DNA of 64,000 nucleotides from an uncultured Saprospiraceae bacterium. Lineage in GTDB: Bacteria > Bacteroidota > Bacteroidia > Chitinophagales > Saprospiraceae. Made by a program: the position numbers and the translations under genes. Positions 26,501 through 35,471 of the stretch are shown here, in pieces. Below the pieces are notes generated by a model that searched no databases, was not told the origin of the DNA, and worked only from the letters and a program-made list of their open reading frames with translations. The stretch is from positions 1 through 64,000 of the forward strand of contig CALLFA010000049.1 in NCBI GenBank assembly GCA_937997635.1. Direction: 5' to 3'. Numbering within the stretch: the first letter of the stretch is position 1; every line of letters starts with the position of its first letter.

Positions 26501-28416
26501 TCATCAGCACTAAAGTAACTTGGTATGTTGTTGGCACCAAAAAATGCTTCTAATCGACCATCAATCCATTGCACCTCTAGTCCTATCAAGGAATCCAAAC
26601 TCGCTTGCTCATTTGCATCTAATTGTTGATCTGGAGAGATACCTGCATTACCGTCAAGTGCAACTAAATATCCTCCATACGCTATACCTAGCTGAGCGGC
26701 TTTCCTCTCGATGACTGGCTTATCAGATAAATAGTAATGATGGCCATCAAAAATACCTAGGGAAGTAAAATCATCGAAGACTGGAGGGTGAAGTGAACAA
26801 TCGCAATTCTCAGGGGTCATCTTTCTGACAACCGTTGTTTGGAGTCCACAATCATCGTAGCTACCATCATCAAAGGAAGAAGCGAATACCTCAGCGGCCC
26901 CATTAAACGTCAAGGATATCACTAAGTTATCGTCACAAATAGGGACAGGAGGCGTATTATCCCATACAGAAATCCTGATAGTATCGTCTGTAAATTGCTG
27001 GCATCGATCAAATGCTCTATAGATAATGTCATTTTCACCTTCAGGAATAGTTATAAACCTTTCAGCTGCTATCAGTTTATCGAAATTTCTAAGAATACCA
27101 TTAGGGTGTATAACATCAATCCTGTCTATTTCACTACAGGCATCAATAAATTCTACATTTGGTAGATTTACCGTAGCATTACATTCAAACCCATTCGTTG
27201 AGACTTCAAAATCTGGTTGCTCTTCTAAAACAACAGGACCTTGTGTGTCAGCAATTTCGATGAATTGGACGCATAAAACTTCATTTTCTTCAGAACAGTG
27301 CCATTCATTAATTAGCCACGTTCTTCTGATTTTAATGACACAATTAGTCTGTCCTAAGTACAGATCACTAAAACTAACCCCAACATTGCAATTACTTAGC
27401 AAATCAAGCGCATCAGGATGACCGCCAGCTAAAGGTCTCAAATACACAGTCTCCTCTTCGACAATAGTAGGGTCTGGATTGATGTCTTTTATGAGTCTTG
27501 GCACTCCTGCTCCACCCTCAGAAAGTGGGATTGCAGCTGGGACTTGTATAGGTCCATCAGATGTGTTTAATGTAATGGTCGTAAACTCATCTATTTCTGC
27601 ACAATTAATTGCGGTCATATCTCTAGCAACTAAATTTTCTGGACAAATCAGTAATGTACTGTCCAAATCAGTATTCATTGAATCTAAAATTGGCGCATTT
27701 GCAGGATCTAAGGTGAGCTCTGGATACAATCTTTCTACTCTAATGGTAATGTCACATGGATCTGTTCTATTACCAAATTCGTCAATCGCATAGGCCAAAA
27801 CTTCAATTATTCTTGTGTAATTGTCCTCCTTCATATCTGCACAATTAGCTGCCCTATCATTCTGTTCTAACACGACAACTTCGAAATCACTACATTCTGT
27901 GAAGACCTCACGCATAAGCGCTACATCAATTTGTGAACCATCACAACATTTAAGCACTCTATCATTAATGACAAGATCTGGATTTCCACAATCAATTTGA
28001 GGTGGACGTTTGTCTTCAATCAGAGCAGTGTTCCAACAAGAATTAAGAACTGTTGTGCCTGAAACTGCAACCACATTGACTTGCACTTCTTCTCCAATAA
28101 TTCCAGAAGGATCAAAAGCAATCGTATCTGTAAAACCTATGGGACTAGGAGTGCTGAATAATTCGACACCGTGTATATCGCTAATTTCAATAAGATACAT
28201 CGCTCCTGGATCGTCACATGGACCGGTCAATACAAATTCTGGTGCGAGCTCAGCTTCACAATTGATATTGCCATTACCATCGTCCGAAAGACCAATGGAG
28301 ACGTTTAAGCCTTTACAAGATAGAGGACATTGTGATTGAGCTGTAAAATGGAAGGCCAATAGTACTACAATACACATCGATAGCTTCCTCAAATTACATG
28401 AAAATGAATTTCTCAT
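23563..28416 (-). CDS. T9SS-exported giant protein with dockerin and cohesin-like C-terminal cassette
   Basis: 1,617 residues from ATG 28416, chosen over the longer frame to 28470 because it places a normal signal peptide (ending A-Q-S-Q) at the N-terminus. The first ~1,150 residues are beta-rich, Cys-containing extracellular repeats of the HYR/Ig-like kind seen in Bacteroidota surface proteins; segments such as D-N-T-P-P-V-P-I-C-D recur. The C-terminal cassette is: a carboxypeptidase-regulatory-like module (D-R-D-G-E-Y-A-F-P), a dockerin type I pair at DNA 24455-24610 (N-G-V-S-T-L-D-L-V and A-D-I-N-S-D-Q-S-I-S-A-L-D-I-V), a W-N-F linker, a cohesin-like beta domain (Y-Q-F-T-L-K-Y-D), and a type A T9SS sorting domain (N-V-P-N-P-F). 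The protein is predicted to be surface-exposed or released. No enzymatic motif is seen. It shares the cassette with two neighbours. Confidence 0.88.
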   Translation of the reverse strand: MRNSFSCNLRKLSMCIVVLLAFHFTAQSQCPLSCKGLNVSIGLSDDGNGNINCEAELAPEFVLTGPCDDPGAMYLIEISDIHGVELFSTPSPIGFTDTIAFDPSGIIGEEVQVNVVAVSGTTVLNSCWNTALIEDKRPPQIDCGNPDLVINDRVLKCCDGSQIDVALMREVFTECSDFEVVVLEQNDRAANCADMKEDNYTRIIEVLAYAIDEFGNRTDPCDITIRVERLYPELTLDPANAPILDSMNTDLDSTLLICPENLVARDMTAINCAEIDEFTTITLNTSDGPIQVPAAIPLSEGGAGVPRLIKDINPDPTIVEEETVYLRPLAGGHPDALDLLSNCNVGVSFSDLYLGQTNCVIKIRRTWLINEWHCSEENEVLCVQFIEIADTQGPVVLEEQPDFEVSTNGFECNATVNLPNVEFIDACSEIDRIDVIHPNGILRNFDKLIAAERFITIPEGENDIIYRAFDRCQQFTDDTIRISVWDNTPPVPICDDNLVISLTFNGAAEVFASSFDDGSYDDCGLQTTVVRKMTPENCDCSLHPPVFDDFTSLGIFDGHHYYLSDKPVIERKAAQLGIAYGGYLVALDGNAGISPDQQLDANEQASLDSLIGLEVQWIDGRLEAFFGANNIPSYFSADEIITSVNKPGLDELGVNEQLYIIELEDVCGFSNSIHFCCGDLNGDETLVVMRTIDKWGNFNECMVSVELQDKSQPQIICPPNLVLACEFSPVDVENLDAFFGTVINGGQLEAIDGFALTGSGSSATNFVGFYPGETPEGTSVPDPNTVSFNNGYALDNCATNLIIEELDPMDMRDECGRGEIIRKFTAYNPGQREFATDPCEQVLEFIPTDTFNFETIVITELRDSILCVPDVGTGVCVGFDTNTENLFPPSAFGEPSFPGEDNCDLLGVQFEDQVLFAGNTIRDCNGTQNNSEFCYKIIRDWQIINWCNFNDARVDGVFDDRVRLDPQVFFIKDDTEPFIVNNMTFGHQDKQKFCSFDQSCGPATVVIQRRGQVRGRSCSERSELEWYYCLTDENGMVVLEGQQDGFELTVEQVLPIGSYTFEYALYDKCGNATNEVTNIVVDFCKAPTAFCLDGLAVSLNEHGNVTLWASDFTKDVNTSCADGVAISFSATDINQSNILLCCEDIGTTTIPIYFTTVDENGEIPDHEGEQVVRQSFCEATVSVQDNGNVCNGDTMMGCDGKESDTESGLSAIISGSISRPDEVMVSDVNVKLEGAEANVNTDRDGEYAFPNMQIGGEYVINPEKNNDSPINGVSTLDLVIIQKHILGSLNLDSPYKFIAADINSDQSISALDIVELRKVILGMSQSFNGNSVWNFINKEYRFFDDQNPLSDNYASTYRISELQEDKVVDFIGIKTGDVNYSAEVNGFTNAETRSSEVLSLQIHESESDRNNIALSVIADNTITLDGYQFTLKYDYNNLIYKGLRLDGVGLISNENFGIHDEKGAITVSWHETNPTKINAGQGLFTVEFSKVNGAVNYEKSEINSSITSAEAYFDNQIIRIEQVDEDLHNEFGVVLSQNVPNPFKDLTNVDFVIPAAGNVSLMVHTYTGQVVANKTGYYQAGSNSIVLKKDELNATGVLYYTLTYNDQSLTKQMIIIN

Positions 28417-28802
28417 GAGATACCTTTTTTGGATAAATGTTACTGTTTTGGGTACTGCCTTATACAGCATTTACTGTAACATAAATCTTATGTTAATGAA
28501 TTTTGATTTTCAAACTTTGAATGATCTACATCGATCATCAGCTCTCATCAAAATCAGGTAGGATTGGATTTAGGTATCTATTATCTACTAGGTGGGAATC
28601 AGTCGCAATAGTAAAGGTTCAATACGACTTGAGAACAAATATAGATTTAATATAATATGTTGTATCTCTTGTATATGGGTATTTTTTACATATAAATTTT
28701 ACAATATAAAAAAAGCCCCCCTCCAATAAATGGAGAGAGGCCATCCCAAAAACCGATTTTATCTTATTTGATTGAGATATTATCGGTATAAAAACTCAAT
28801 CT
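28417..28802. other. 386-bp intergenic region
   Basis: Holds the terminator of the upstream giant gene (28708-28742) and a minus-strand TATATTTG box (28643-28636) that fits TAnnTTTG and would give the 1617-aa gene a leader of roughly 210 nt. No well-spaced -33 box, ORF or RNA gene is seen. Confidence 0.5.
28708..28742 (-). terminator. Terminator of the 1676-residue dockerin protein gene
   Basis: On the minus strand GGCCTCTCTCCA pairs with TGGAGGGGGGCT (12 bp including G-U pairs) and runs into seven T residues. GTTTTTGGGATGGCC overlaps its 5' arm, as at 23496-23531. Confidence 0.8.
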
Positions 28803-31800
28803 CTATTCAATCACAATCATTTTTCTTGTCGCGATATTATCACCACTTTCTAATTCGTAGTATAGTACGCCAGCAACACCAACTTGTGTTTTAGTCAATA
28901 CTATTTCGTTATATCCTTTAGCGTATGTGCCATTCATTGTCATGATTGACTTTCCAGCTACATCGAATACTGTTAATCTAGCAGTACCTGCTTCAGGCAA
29001 GTTAAATCCAATAACCGTTTCCTCTCCAAATGGATTTGGTGAGTTTTGGTATAGATCAAATGCTGAAGTAAGATCCTGTGAACCAATGTTTAAGTTAACA
29101 TCTGCTCTGTCTAAAGAAGTACCTACATAAGCTTCAGCTTTAGTCAAACTTGAATTCAAGTTCAACGCTGTGCTTAAACGACCTTCTGAAGTAGCTCTAA
29201 ATACTAGTGTGAATAATACATCACTTGTACTTACTGCTTGAGCTTCACCCCAACTCATTGTCAATTGACCTTTGCTTACTCCTACGTTAGTATCAGAAAC
29301 ATCAATCGCACCTGCTGTTACACTCTGTAACTCTAAGCCTGCGTGATCTAATGTAAACTGGTAACCTGAAATTGCATTGAAGTTATCAGCACTTACTGGT
29401 ACTGATACTACTTGACCAGCGTCGAACGTATTGTCCTCTGCAGTCAATGTTAGCAATCCATTTGTACGAGTTTCTCCAATCATTAAGCTATTCGCTGCTG
29501 CATCACCATTGATATCTCCAATCTTAACACCGATGAAGTTTTCAGTCATCATGTCAGTAGAAAGGTTACCAATTGCAATGTTTTCATTGAATGGGAACGG
29601 ATTCGTAGCATCAAAGAACTCTTGTGATGCGTCTACAAATCTCCAACTGCTATTATTAGATAATTCAAGTACTTTTCCTAAGATCAACTCTCTCAACTCT
29701 ACAAGGTCACTTGCAGTAATTGAACCACTATTGTTGATATCCGCAGCTAAGTGGCTGTATGGGCTATCAAACGGTGTAAGACCAAGGATGTGCTTTTGAA
29801 TCAATACGATATCCAATGTACTTACGCCATTGCTGTAATCATTTGATTTATCAGCAGATAAGTCATAGTCGAATGTCAATGGATTGTTGTTGAAAGCATA
29901 ATTACCAGCGTCACCTGTTACAGCGCTCTTAGGGAATTCTGCTCCAGCATTTCCATTTACAGATACAATTGCATCGTCAACCATGTCTCCAAATCTTGTT
30001 GCAATGTTACCAGCGATAGTCGCTTGAGAGCCAGATTGCTCACCACCTTCGCCGTTTCCACAATCACCACCAACTAGTACTCCTACTTGACAGAAATCTG
30101 TATTACCAGATACATCTGTAATGAATACGTTTAGTTCGTAGAAATTTGCAAGATCGTCACAACTGAATGTGAAGTTAGGTGTAGCATCTTCTGCATCTGT
30201 ACCTGCAAGACCTATAGAGAATACTAAATCATCATCAGATGTACAATTATCAAAGCTACCTAGATCAAAATCTGCAGCCCAGATTTCAACTCCACCTCCT
30301 GCTTCCATGAATGCCGTAGTCACTCCTGAAATACAAAGTGGTGTTGGAGCTTTTGAATCTCCAAATGTGTGTTCTGATCTAGTAGTTGTAGTGTTTCCAC
30401 AACCATCTGTTACTGTCCAAGTAATTGTATGAGTATCTCCTGGAGAACCTTCTCCTGAGCCCATCGTAAATGATGCACCAGAACCAGTTCTTGTAACCGG
30501 ATCTGCACCAGGTTCTGTTCTTACCACAACCCAAGTCAATAGATCTGCACCTACATCCTCACCACCACAAGCATCAGTAGCTGTTGCTGTTATTGGAGCA
30601 GAACCAGTACAAGCGCCATTTTGACCTTTAGCAGTGTTACCACCGTTAGTCGCTACCTCTGAATCCTCTACTGAAACTTCAGGAGCAGAATCATCAACAA
30701 CGTTAATCACTTGATCGAATGTATAGAAACCATCTGCATCAAAACTATCATCATCTTCATATCTAAAGTAACGAGTCAAACCTGTCGCTTCAGCACATCC
30801 TTCACAAGCAGTACCATCAGTCCAATCCTCTACAGCGATGAAATCTTCACGACCTCTGTCGTTTTCATCATCAACGCCACTTTGGTTAGGATCCCAAGTA
30901 CACCAGTCAATGACTGTCCATCTGTTGATTATTTTCAAGCATGCGTCAGAAGCAAGTACTTCTTCAACTTCCAAGCTAAATCCAACAAGACCACATGGGT
31001 TATCACACCATACTGGTGGATCAGCTGGCACGTTAGAAGAACATGTCTGAACAGCTCCCATTTGTACATCAATATCATCGAACGTAGCTAATTCATCATC
31101 AGGGTCACATTCAAGGTTAATGCCTTCCTCAACTTCTCCATTATAATGGATTGGCCACTTAATTGTTAATGGATCGAAAGCGTCAGCAGTACCTTCTACA
31201 GTAATTGTCTGCGTACATCTTGGCTCACCATCAGAATGAGCACCATCACCATCTTGATCGATGATGTACTCTCTTATAATCTGACCTGTACCACAACCAT
31301 TCTCTACAACAACATCTTCACCTAATTGAGTAGCAGTCGCGCCGTCACAAACAGCAGCTATTGGAGAAGGACCGTCAACATCATCAGGATTCTCTAAACA
31401 ATTAATTGTAACATCTTCACATACAAGAGCTACTGCTGATTTATCAACAACCTGTACTTCTACCATACATTGGTTGACATTTCCAGCTGCATCTGTTACC
31501 TGTACGATTACCATAACCAACTCTCCTGCATCTTGGCAGCAGAATTTCACAAATGGACCAAAATCGTCAGATACCGGAGAAACTCCTTCTTCTATACACT
31601 CTCCGAATTTATCATATGTCAAGCAAATGTCTTCGCCACCTGTACATTCAGCTTCACAACATCCGTCCATTCGAGCAACTTCTACTGTTACATCACTACA
31701 ACCTGAATCGTTAGAACCAGCATCAAAATCTGTAGCAGCAATTTGTGCACCACCACCTGTTGTTAATGTAACTGTTAAGTTATTATTACAAACTGGAACT

Positions 31801-33833
31801 GGAGGAACATTATCAATTACTCTAAGTCCAAAAGTAGCATCAGAAGAGTTACCACAACCATCAGCTACATTGATAGTTATTGTTACAGAATCTGTAACAA
31901 ATAAACCTACGATATAACCTGATTCAGCATCAAACGTACCATGAGATAAATTAACTATTGGCTCTAGTTCAGAACCATCACAACCGTTAGTTGCACTAGG
32001 TAAATCTAAAGGAACTACAGCAGTACATGTCCATGGATCTATAGAAACAACTGGATCAACTGTTAAGTCTCCAAGTTCTGGATCTTCTGTATTTGAAACT
32101 TCGATAAATTGTTGATCATTTAGAACAACAGGTCCAGCTTGAGCGTCACACCAGTCAATTACTGACCAAGTTCTAATGAGTTTAAACCCACCACCACAAG
32201 CTTCGAATGGTCCAATATCAGATTTTGATACGATTAAGTTACAGTAACTTCCGTCTGTGATATGAACAATACCATTTGTTGTAGCAGGAGCTAGACAATT
32301 GCCTATTGGGAATGTTTCTAAAACATCATCATCTCCATTAATCAACTCACAAGCAACACAAGCTCCATCGTCATTTACGCAAATAGGATTTCCATTGACA
32401 TCAATTGGGAATGTTTTACATACCATTGAATCTCTTACTTCCTTATTTACAACAGGTAACAATACCCAAACTTCAGTATCTGGAGTTGCAGGATCATTAT
32501 CAGCATCGACAGGTATTGCCACTAATTGATCAGTGGTGTCAATAACTATTTCAAAGTGATCTAAAACACACTCTTCTCTTACAGCACCAATCTGTGTATG
32601 GTGATCTTCGAAAAATGGAAATGCTAATGAACCGCTTCCTGTAGCTGCGTATATATCAGCAGGGTCAGCGTCAGCATCCAATTCACCACAATCAAGATTT
32701 ACAGAGAAAGGAGCTCTAATATTGATATCAGCAATATCTAACTTCTCCGTTCCGAACCCTTGAGTTAATATAACTTCTTTGGTTACAGCACCATGTCTTT
32801 CAACATTAGCTGTATAAGTAACTACGCTTGTACCACTACAAGCATCACCAGTTGTTGTTGTCTGAACATTGATGTCGCCAACAATATCTAAGAAACAACC
32901 TCTGTCTATCATTGTTTCTATATCCTCAACTGTAATGAATCCTTCTGGGAATGATTGTGAATCATCTTCACTACACCATGCAATACAAGGAATACAGTCT
33001 GGAACAGTTAAATCTACTCTACAAACAGCATCAGGAGCTTCTTCTGGAGATGGAATTAAAGCACCAGTTGGATCGAAGACACTTGGGTTCAACGAAACAG
33101 TAACTGTTCCTGCACCATCATCTGACACCGTACATGTGGCTGTACACCAACCATCGGGGGCATCTGGACAGGAATAAATAACTGGCACTGTTGAAGCCAC
33201 ACTTCCTACGGAAGAACAAACTTCCTCCACACCATCACCGTCTAAATCGGCCATAACTGGTGTATAAGTAAAAGTCATGTCACCAGCAAGTAATTCGCTA
33301 ATGTGCACTTCTTCTACATCAGGACTTGAACCAGGAATAACAACACATGGGCTATTCAGGGTTGGCAATAAGTTAAGCTCTACAGTAACAGTTCCCCAAC
33401 AAGAATTACCTGTTGACGTTTCTGTAACTCTGTATGTTACAGGTCCTGTATTCGCAATTGATCCTAAATTTAAAGGATTAACTGGAACTGCACTTTGACA
33501 ACCTGTCATGCCGGTTAGATCAAAGTCGGCAGCGGTAATGGCACCATCGCCATTTGAATCAGCACCAAATTCCTGACAAGAGTACATAGATCCACCAGAT
33601 AGATTGCCTATGTCAACTAAGAAAGTCGGTCCAAAGGCAACGCCTAGAGAACCAACATCACCTTCTAGTAACATGTCAGCAGTAATACCTTCGCAGTCGG
33701 AATTCAGTGAGATTTGAACATTATCATTACAGGCTAGAGTGGGACCACTCTGACTGAATGACATCTGTGGAATCGCAAACATGCAACTTAGCACGAAACA
33801 ACACCACAAGTGAGTAAAATTCTTCACTTTCAT
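28803..33833 (-). CDS. T9SS-exported giant protein with dockerin and cohesin-like C-terminal cassette
   Basis: 1,676 residues with a signal peptide (1-28, ending S-F-S-Q). The N-terminal ~1,250 residues are Cys-containing extracellular beta modules resembling HYR-type repeats, with recurring D-N-V-P-P-V-P-V-C-N and W-C-x-W-D patterns. The end repeats the local cassette: carboxypeptidase-regulatory-like module (G-N-Y-A-F-N), dockerin type I pair at DNA 29665-29835 (N-G-V-S-T-L-D-I-V and A-D-I-N-N-S-G-S-I-T-A-S-D), linker with W-R-F-V-D, cohesin-like domain (Y-Q-F-T-L-D), and a type A T9SS domain (Q-N-S-P-N-P-F). It is predicted to be surface-attached. Its architecture parallels the 23563-28416 protein, so the two probably arose by duplication. 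No catalytic site is seen; a structural or adhesive role is inferred. Confidence 0.88.
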   Translation of the reverse strand: MKVKNFTHLWCCFVLSCMFAIPQMSFSQSGPTLACNDNVQISLNSDCEGITADMLLEGDVGSLGVAFGPTFLVDIGNLSGGSMYSCQEFGADSNGDGAITAADFDLTGMTGCQSAVPVNPLNLGSIANTGPVTYRVTETSTGNSCWGTVTVELNLLPTLNSPCVVIPGSSPDVEEVHISELLAGDMTFTYTPVMADLDGDGVEEVCSSVGSVASTVPVIYSCPDAPDGWCTATCTVSDDGAGTVTVSLNPSVFDPTGALIPSPEEAPDAVCRVDLTVPDCIPCIAWCSEDDSQSFPEGFITVEDIETMIDRGCFLDIVGDINVQTTTTGDACSGTSVVTYTANVERHGAVTKEVILTQGFGTEKLDIADINIRAPFSVNLDCGELDADADPADIYAATGSGSLAFPFFEDHHTQIGAVREECVLDHFEIVIDTTDQLVAIPVDADNDPATPDTEVWVLLPVVNKEVRDSMVCKTFPIDVNGNPICVNDDGACVACELINGDDDVLETFPIGNCLAPATTNGIVHITDGSYCNLIVSKSDIGPFEACGGGFKLIRTWSVIDWCDAQAGPVVLNDQQFIEVSNTEDPELGDLTVDPVVSIDPWTCTAVVPLDLPSATNGCDGSELEPIVNLSHGTFDAESGYIVGLFVTDSVTITINVADGCGNSSDATFGLRVIDNVPPVPVCNNNLTVTLTTGGGAQIAATDFDAGSNDSGCSDVTVEVARMDGCCEAECTGGEDICLTYDKFGECIEEGVSPVSDDFGPFVKFCCQDAGELVMVIVQVTDAAGNVNQCMVEVQVVDKSAVALVCEDVTINCLENPDDVDGPSPIAAVCDGATATQLGEDVVVENGCGTGQIIREYIIDQDGDGAHSDGEPRCTQTITVEGTADAFDPLTIKWPIHYNGEVEEGINLECDPDDELATFDDIDVQMGAVQTCSSNVPADPPVWCDNPCGLVGFSLEVEEVLASDACLKIINRWTVIDWCTWDPNQSGVDDENDRGREDFIAVEDWTDGTACEGCAEATGLTRYFRYEDDDSFDADGFYTFDQVINVVDDSAPEVSVEDSEVATNGGNTAKGQNGACTGSAPITATATDACGGEDVGADLLTWVVVRTEPGADPVTRTGSGASFTMGSGEGSPGDTHTITWTVTDGCGNTTTTRSEHTFGDSKAPTPLCISGVTTAFMEAGGGVEIWAADFDLGSFDNCTSDDDLVFSIGLAGTDAEDATPNFTFSCDDLANFYELNVFITDVSGNTDFCQVGVLVGGDCGNGEGGEQSGSQATIAGNIATRFGDMVDDAIVSVNGNAGAEFPKSAVTGDAGNYAFNNNPLTFDYDLSADKSNDYSNGVSTLDIVLIQKHILGLTPFDSPYSHLAADINNSGSITASDLVELRELILGKVLELSNNSSWRFVDASQEFFDATNPFPFNENIAIGNLSTDMMTENFIGVKIGDINGDAAANSLMIGETRTNGLLTLTAEDNTFDAGQVVSVPVSADNFNAISGYQFTLDHAGLELQSVTAGAIDVSDTNVGVSKGQLTMSWGEAQAVSTSDVLFTLVFRATSEGRLSTALNLNSSLTKAEAYVGTSLDRADVNLNIGSQDLTSAFDLYQNSPNPFGEETVIGFNLPEAGTARLTVFDVAGKSIMTMNGTYAKGYNEIVLTKTQVGVAGVLYYELESGDNIATRKMIVIE

Positions 33834-34495
33834 GAGATTGAGTTTTGGTTATTGAATTTTAGAAACAAAAAAAATTGTGTGAATGAATAGGATTATCTTA
33901 GAACAAGCACAAAATCTATGAATCAGATAACGTGCTGTTAATTCGTCTTCGATTTTCGGTTGTTGACTTATCGTTTTGCGATTAAACCATTCAAACAAAC
34001 TTATAAACTGATTAGAACCTAGATGATTGCTGGGATTTCGTCGATCGCTAGTGCAATAAATATCTAGTTGATTTCGTCTTTTCAGCTCATGGATGTACAA
34101 CAGAATAGACATACTTTTACGTCTCTGGTGCTTACACCTCCCACAAATATACATTTTCAAATATGAAACACGTATGAATTTGACAAGGTATTTTTTATAT
34201 TATAAGAAATGATAATTTGTAAATATTGTTCGAGATCGGACATCATTTTAAACAATCAGATCAAAATTGTTAAAATTGAAGCGTATAGTTGATTGATAAT
34301 CAATCTTTTATCTAATTAAAAACACAAATTTGATTTTGTAGAGTAAAGTCAGTTTTTATCCGATTGATCAAAAAAATAATTGTGATTTATTTCTAACAGA
34401 CATTTTGATAAACCTATGTAAATTCGCCATTATATATTAAAAAGACGACATATTTAATAGCCTGAATACCAACAATTTAGAATTTACGATTTTTC
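33834..34495. other. 662-bp intergenic region
   Basis: Two minus-strand TAnnTTTG matches are seen: TAAGTTTG (34003-33996) and TATATTTG (34151-34144). Either could start the transcript of the 1676-aa gene with a leader of ~160 or ~300 nt. A 103-codon frame (33849-34160, minus) has basic, low-quality composition and is not accepted as a gene. No terminator for the PorP/SprF gene was found. Confidence 0.45.
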
Positions 34496-35440
34496 TTACT
34501 TCTCTACAGTCGTTTCCCTACGTATTCTGTCAATGGTATATGTAAAGGACAACTCATGACTACCGTTGTTAAACTGTTGGAAATCGTTGAATGAGATGTT
34601 ATAGGAATAAAAGAAACCAAAATCGTCAATATTTACTCCTGCTAAGAAACCAAATCTGTTTTCTCCACCTACAGAATAGGTCAATCCACCTGTTAAAGAT
34701 TCGTCTAAGAATTTCAACCTCAAATTAAGGTCTGCGTGTGTCGGTGTTAACATTAAGTACTTATATACTATAGAAGGTTCTATGACTAAATCATAATCTG
34801 GCAATCGATGTCTGTATCCCAAATGAACGATGGCTCCAAACTCTTTGTCACCTGTAGTTCCGCTGTCAAAATCATTCAGCATTGAGCTAACTAATGATGG
34901 CAGTGTAAGTCCATAAATGACTTTATCCATGTATTCTCCGTATAATCCTAGGCTGACATCAAAAAATTGTGAGCCATTAAGTCTATCGAGTATTTCTACA
35001 TCATTTTGTGCGACAAGAATTGAGCTAGCATCAGTAGCTGAAATTTGATGTTGCAAATATTCTAAGGATAATCCAGCTCTTACATTGTTGGTTTCAGATT
35101 CGATGCCGTATGAAACAGACACTTGTCCCTTTAATGTTTCGAATGATGCGAATCTGTCGCTGAGCAATTGAGCACCAATGCCTATTCTATTTCCGATTGC
35201 CCCATCATAGCTGAAGGTATACGTACTAGGTGCTCCTGGGAAACTTGCCCAAGTATTTCTGTAATTAACCAACAATTCATGGTTATCTCGAAAACCTGTA
35301 TAACCAGGATTGATTAAAATTGGATGTACATGAGCTTGCGTGAAGATTCCTCTTTCACTGTGCAATCTGACCTGAGCAGATAAATCTGTTCCCAAGACAA
35401 GTACAACTAAAACTACGATTAAGCGCAATATATTTTTCAT
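34496..35440 (-). CDS. PorP/SprF family type IX secretion membrane protein
   Basis: 314 residues with a signal peptide (ending L-S-A-Q) and a body of amphipathic strands predicted to form an outer-membrane beta-barrel. Family marks are P-I-L-I-N-P-G-Y-T-G near residue 40, Y-R-x-x-W near 52, S-Y-D-G-A with G-I-G-A-Q-L, and repeated G-L-x-L/Y. PorP/SprF proteins assist secretion and surface attachment of particular T9SS cargo; in Flavobacterium SprF is needed for SprB. Here it follows, by 31 bp on the same strand, a protein with SprB-type repeats and a type B sorting domain. It is therefore very likely the dedicated partner of that protein. Confidence 0.93.
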   Translation of the reverse strand: MKNILRLIVVLVVLVLGTDLSAQVRLHSERGIFTQAHVHPILINPGYTGFRDNHELLVNYRNTWASFPGAPSTYTFSYDGAIGNRIGIGAQLLSDRFASFETLKGQVSVSYGIESETNNVRAGLSLEYLQHQISATDASSILVAQNDVEILDRLNGSQFFDVSLGLYGEYMDKVIYGLTLPSLVSSMLNDFDSGTTGDKEFGAIVHLGYRHRLPDYDLVIEPSIVYKYLMLTPTHADLNLRLKFLDESLTGGLTYSVGGENRFGFLAGVNIDDFGFFYSYNISFNDFQQFNNGSHELSFTYTIDRIRRETTVEK

Positions 35441-35471
35441 ATTCGGTCTGCTTCCAGTTTAGGATTAAATA

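Noticed and set aside
33849-34160. 103-codon minus-strand frame
   Set aside because: Unusual, basic and low-complexity composition, no domain or signal, and it spans the region where promoters of the adjacent giant gene are expected.
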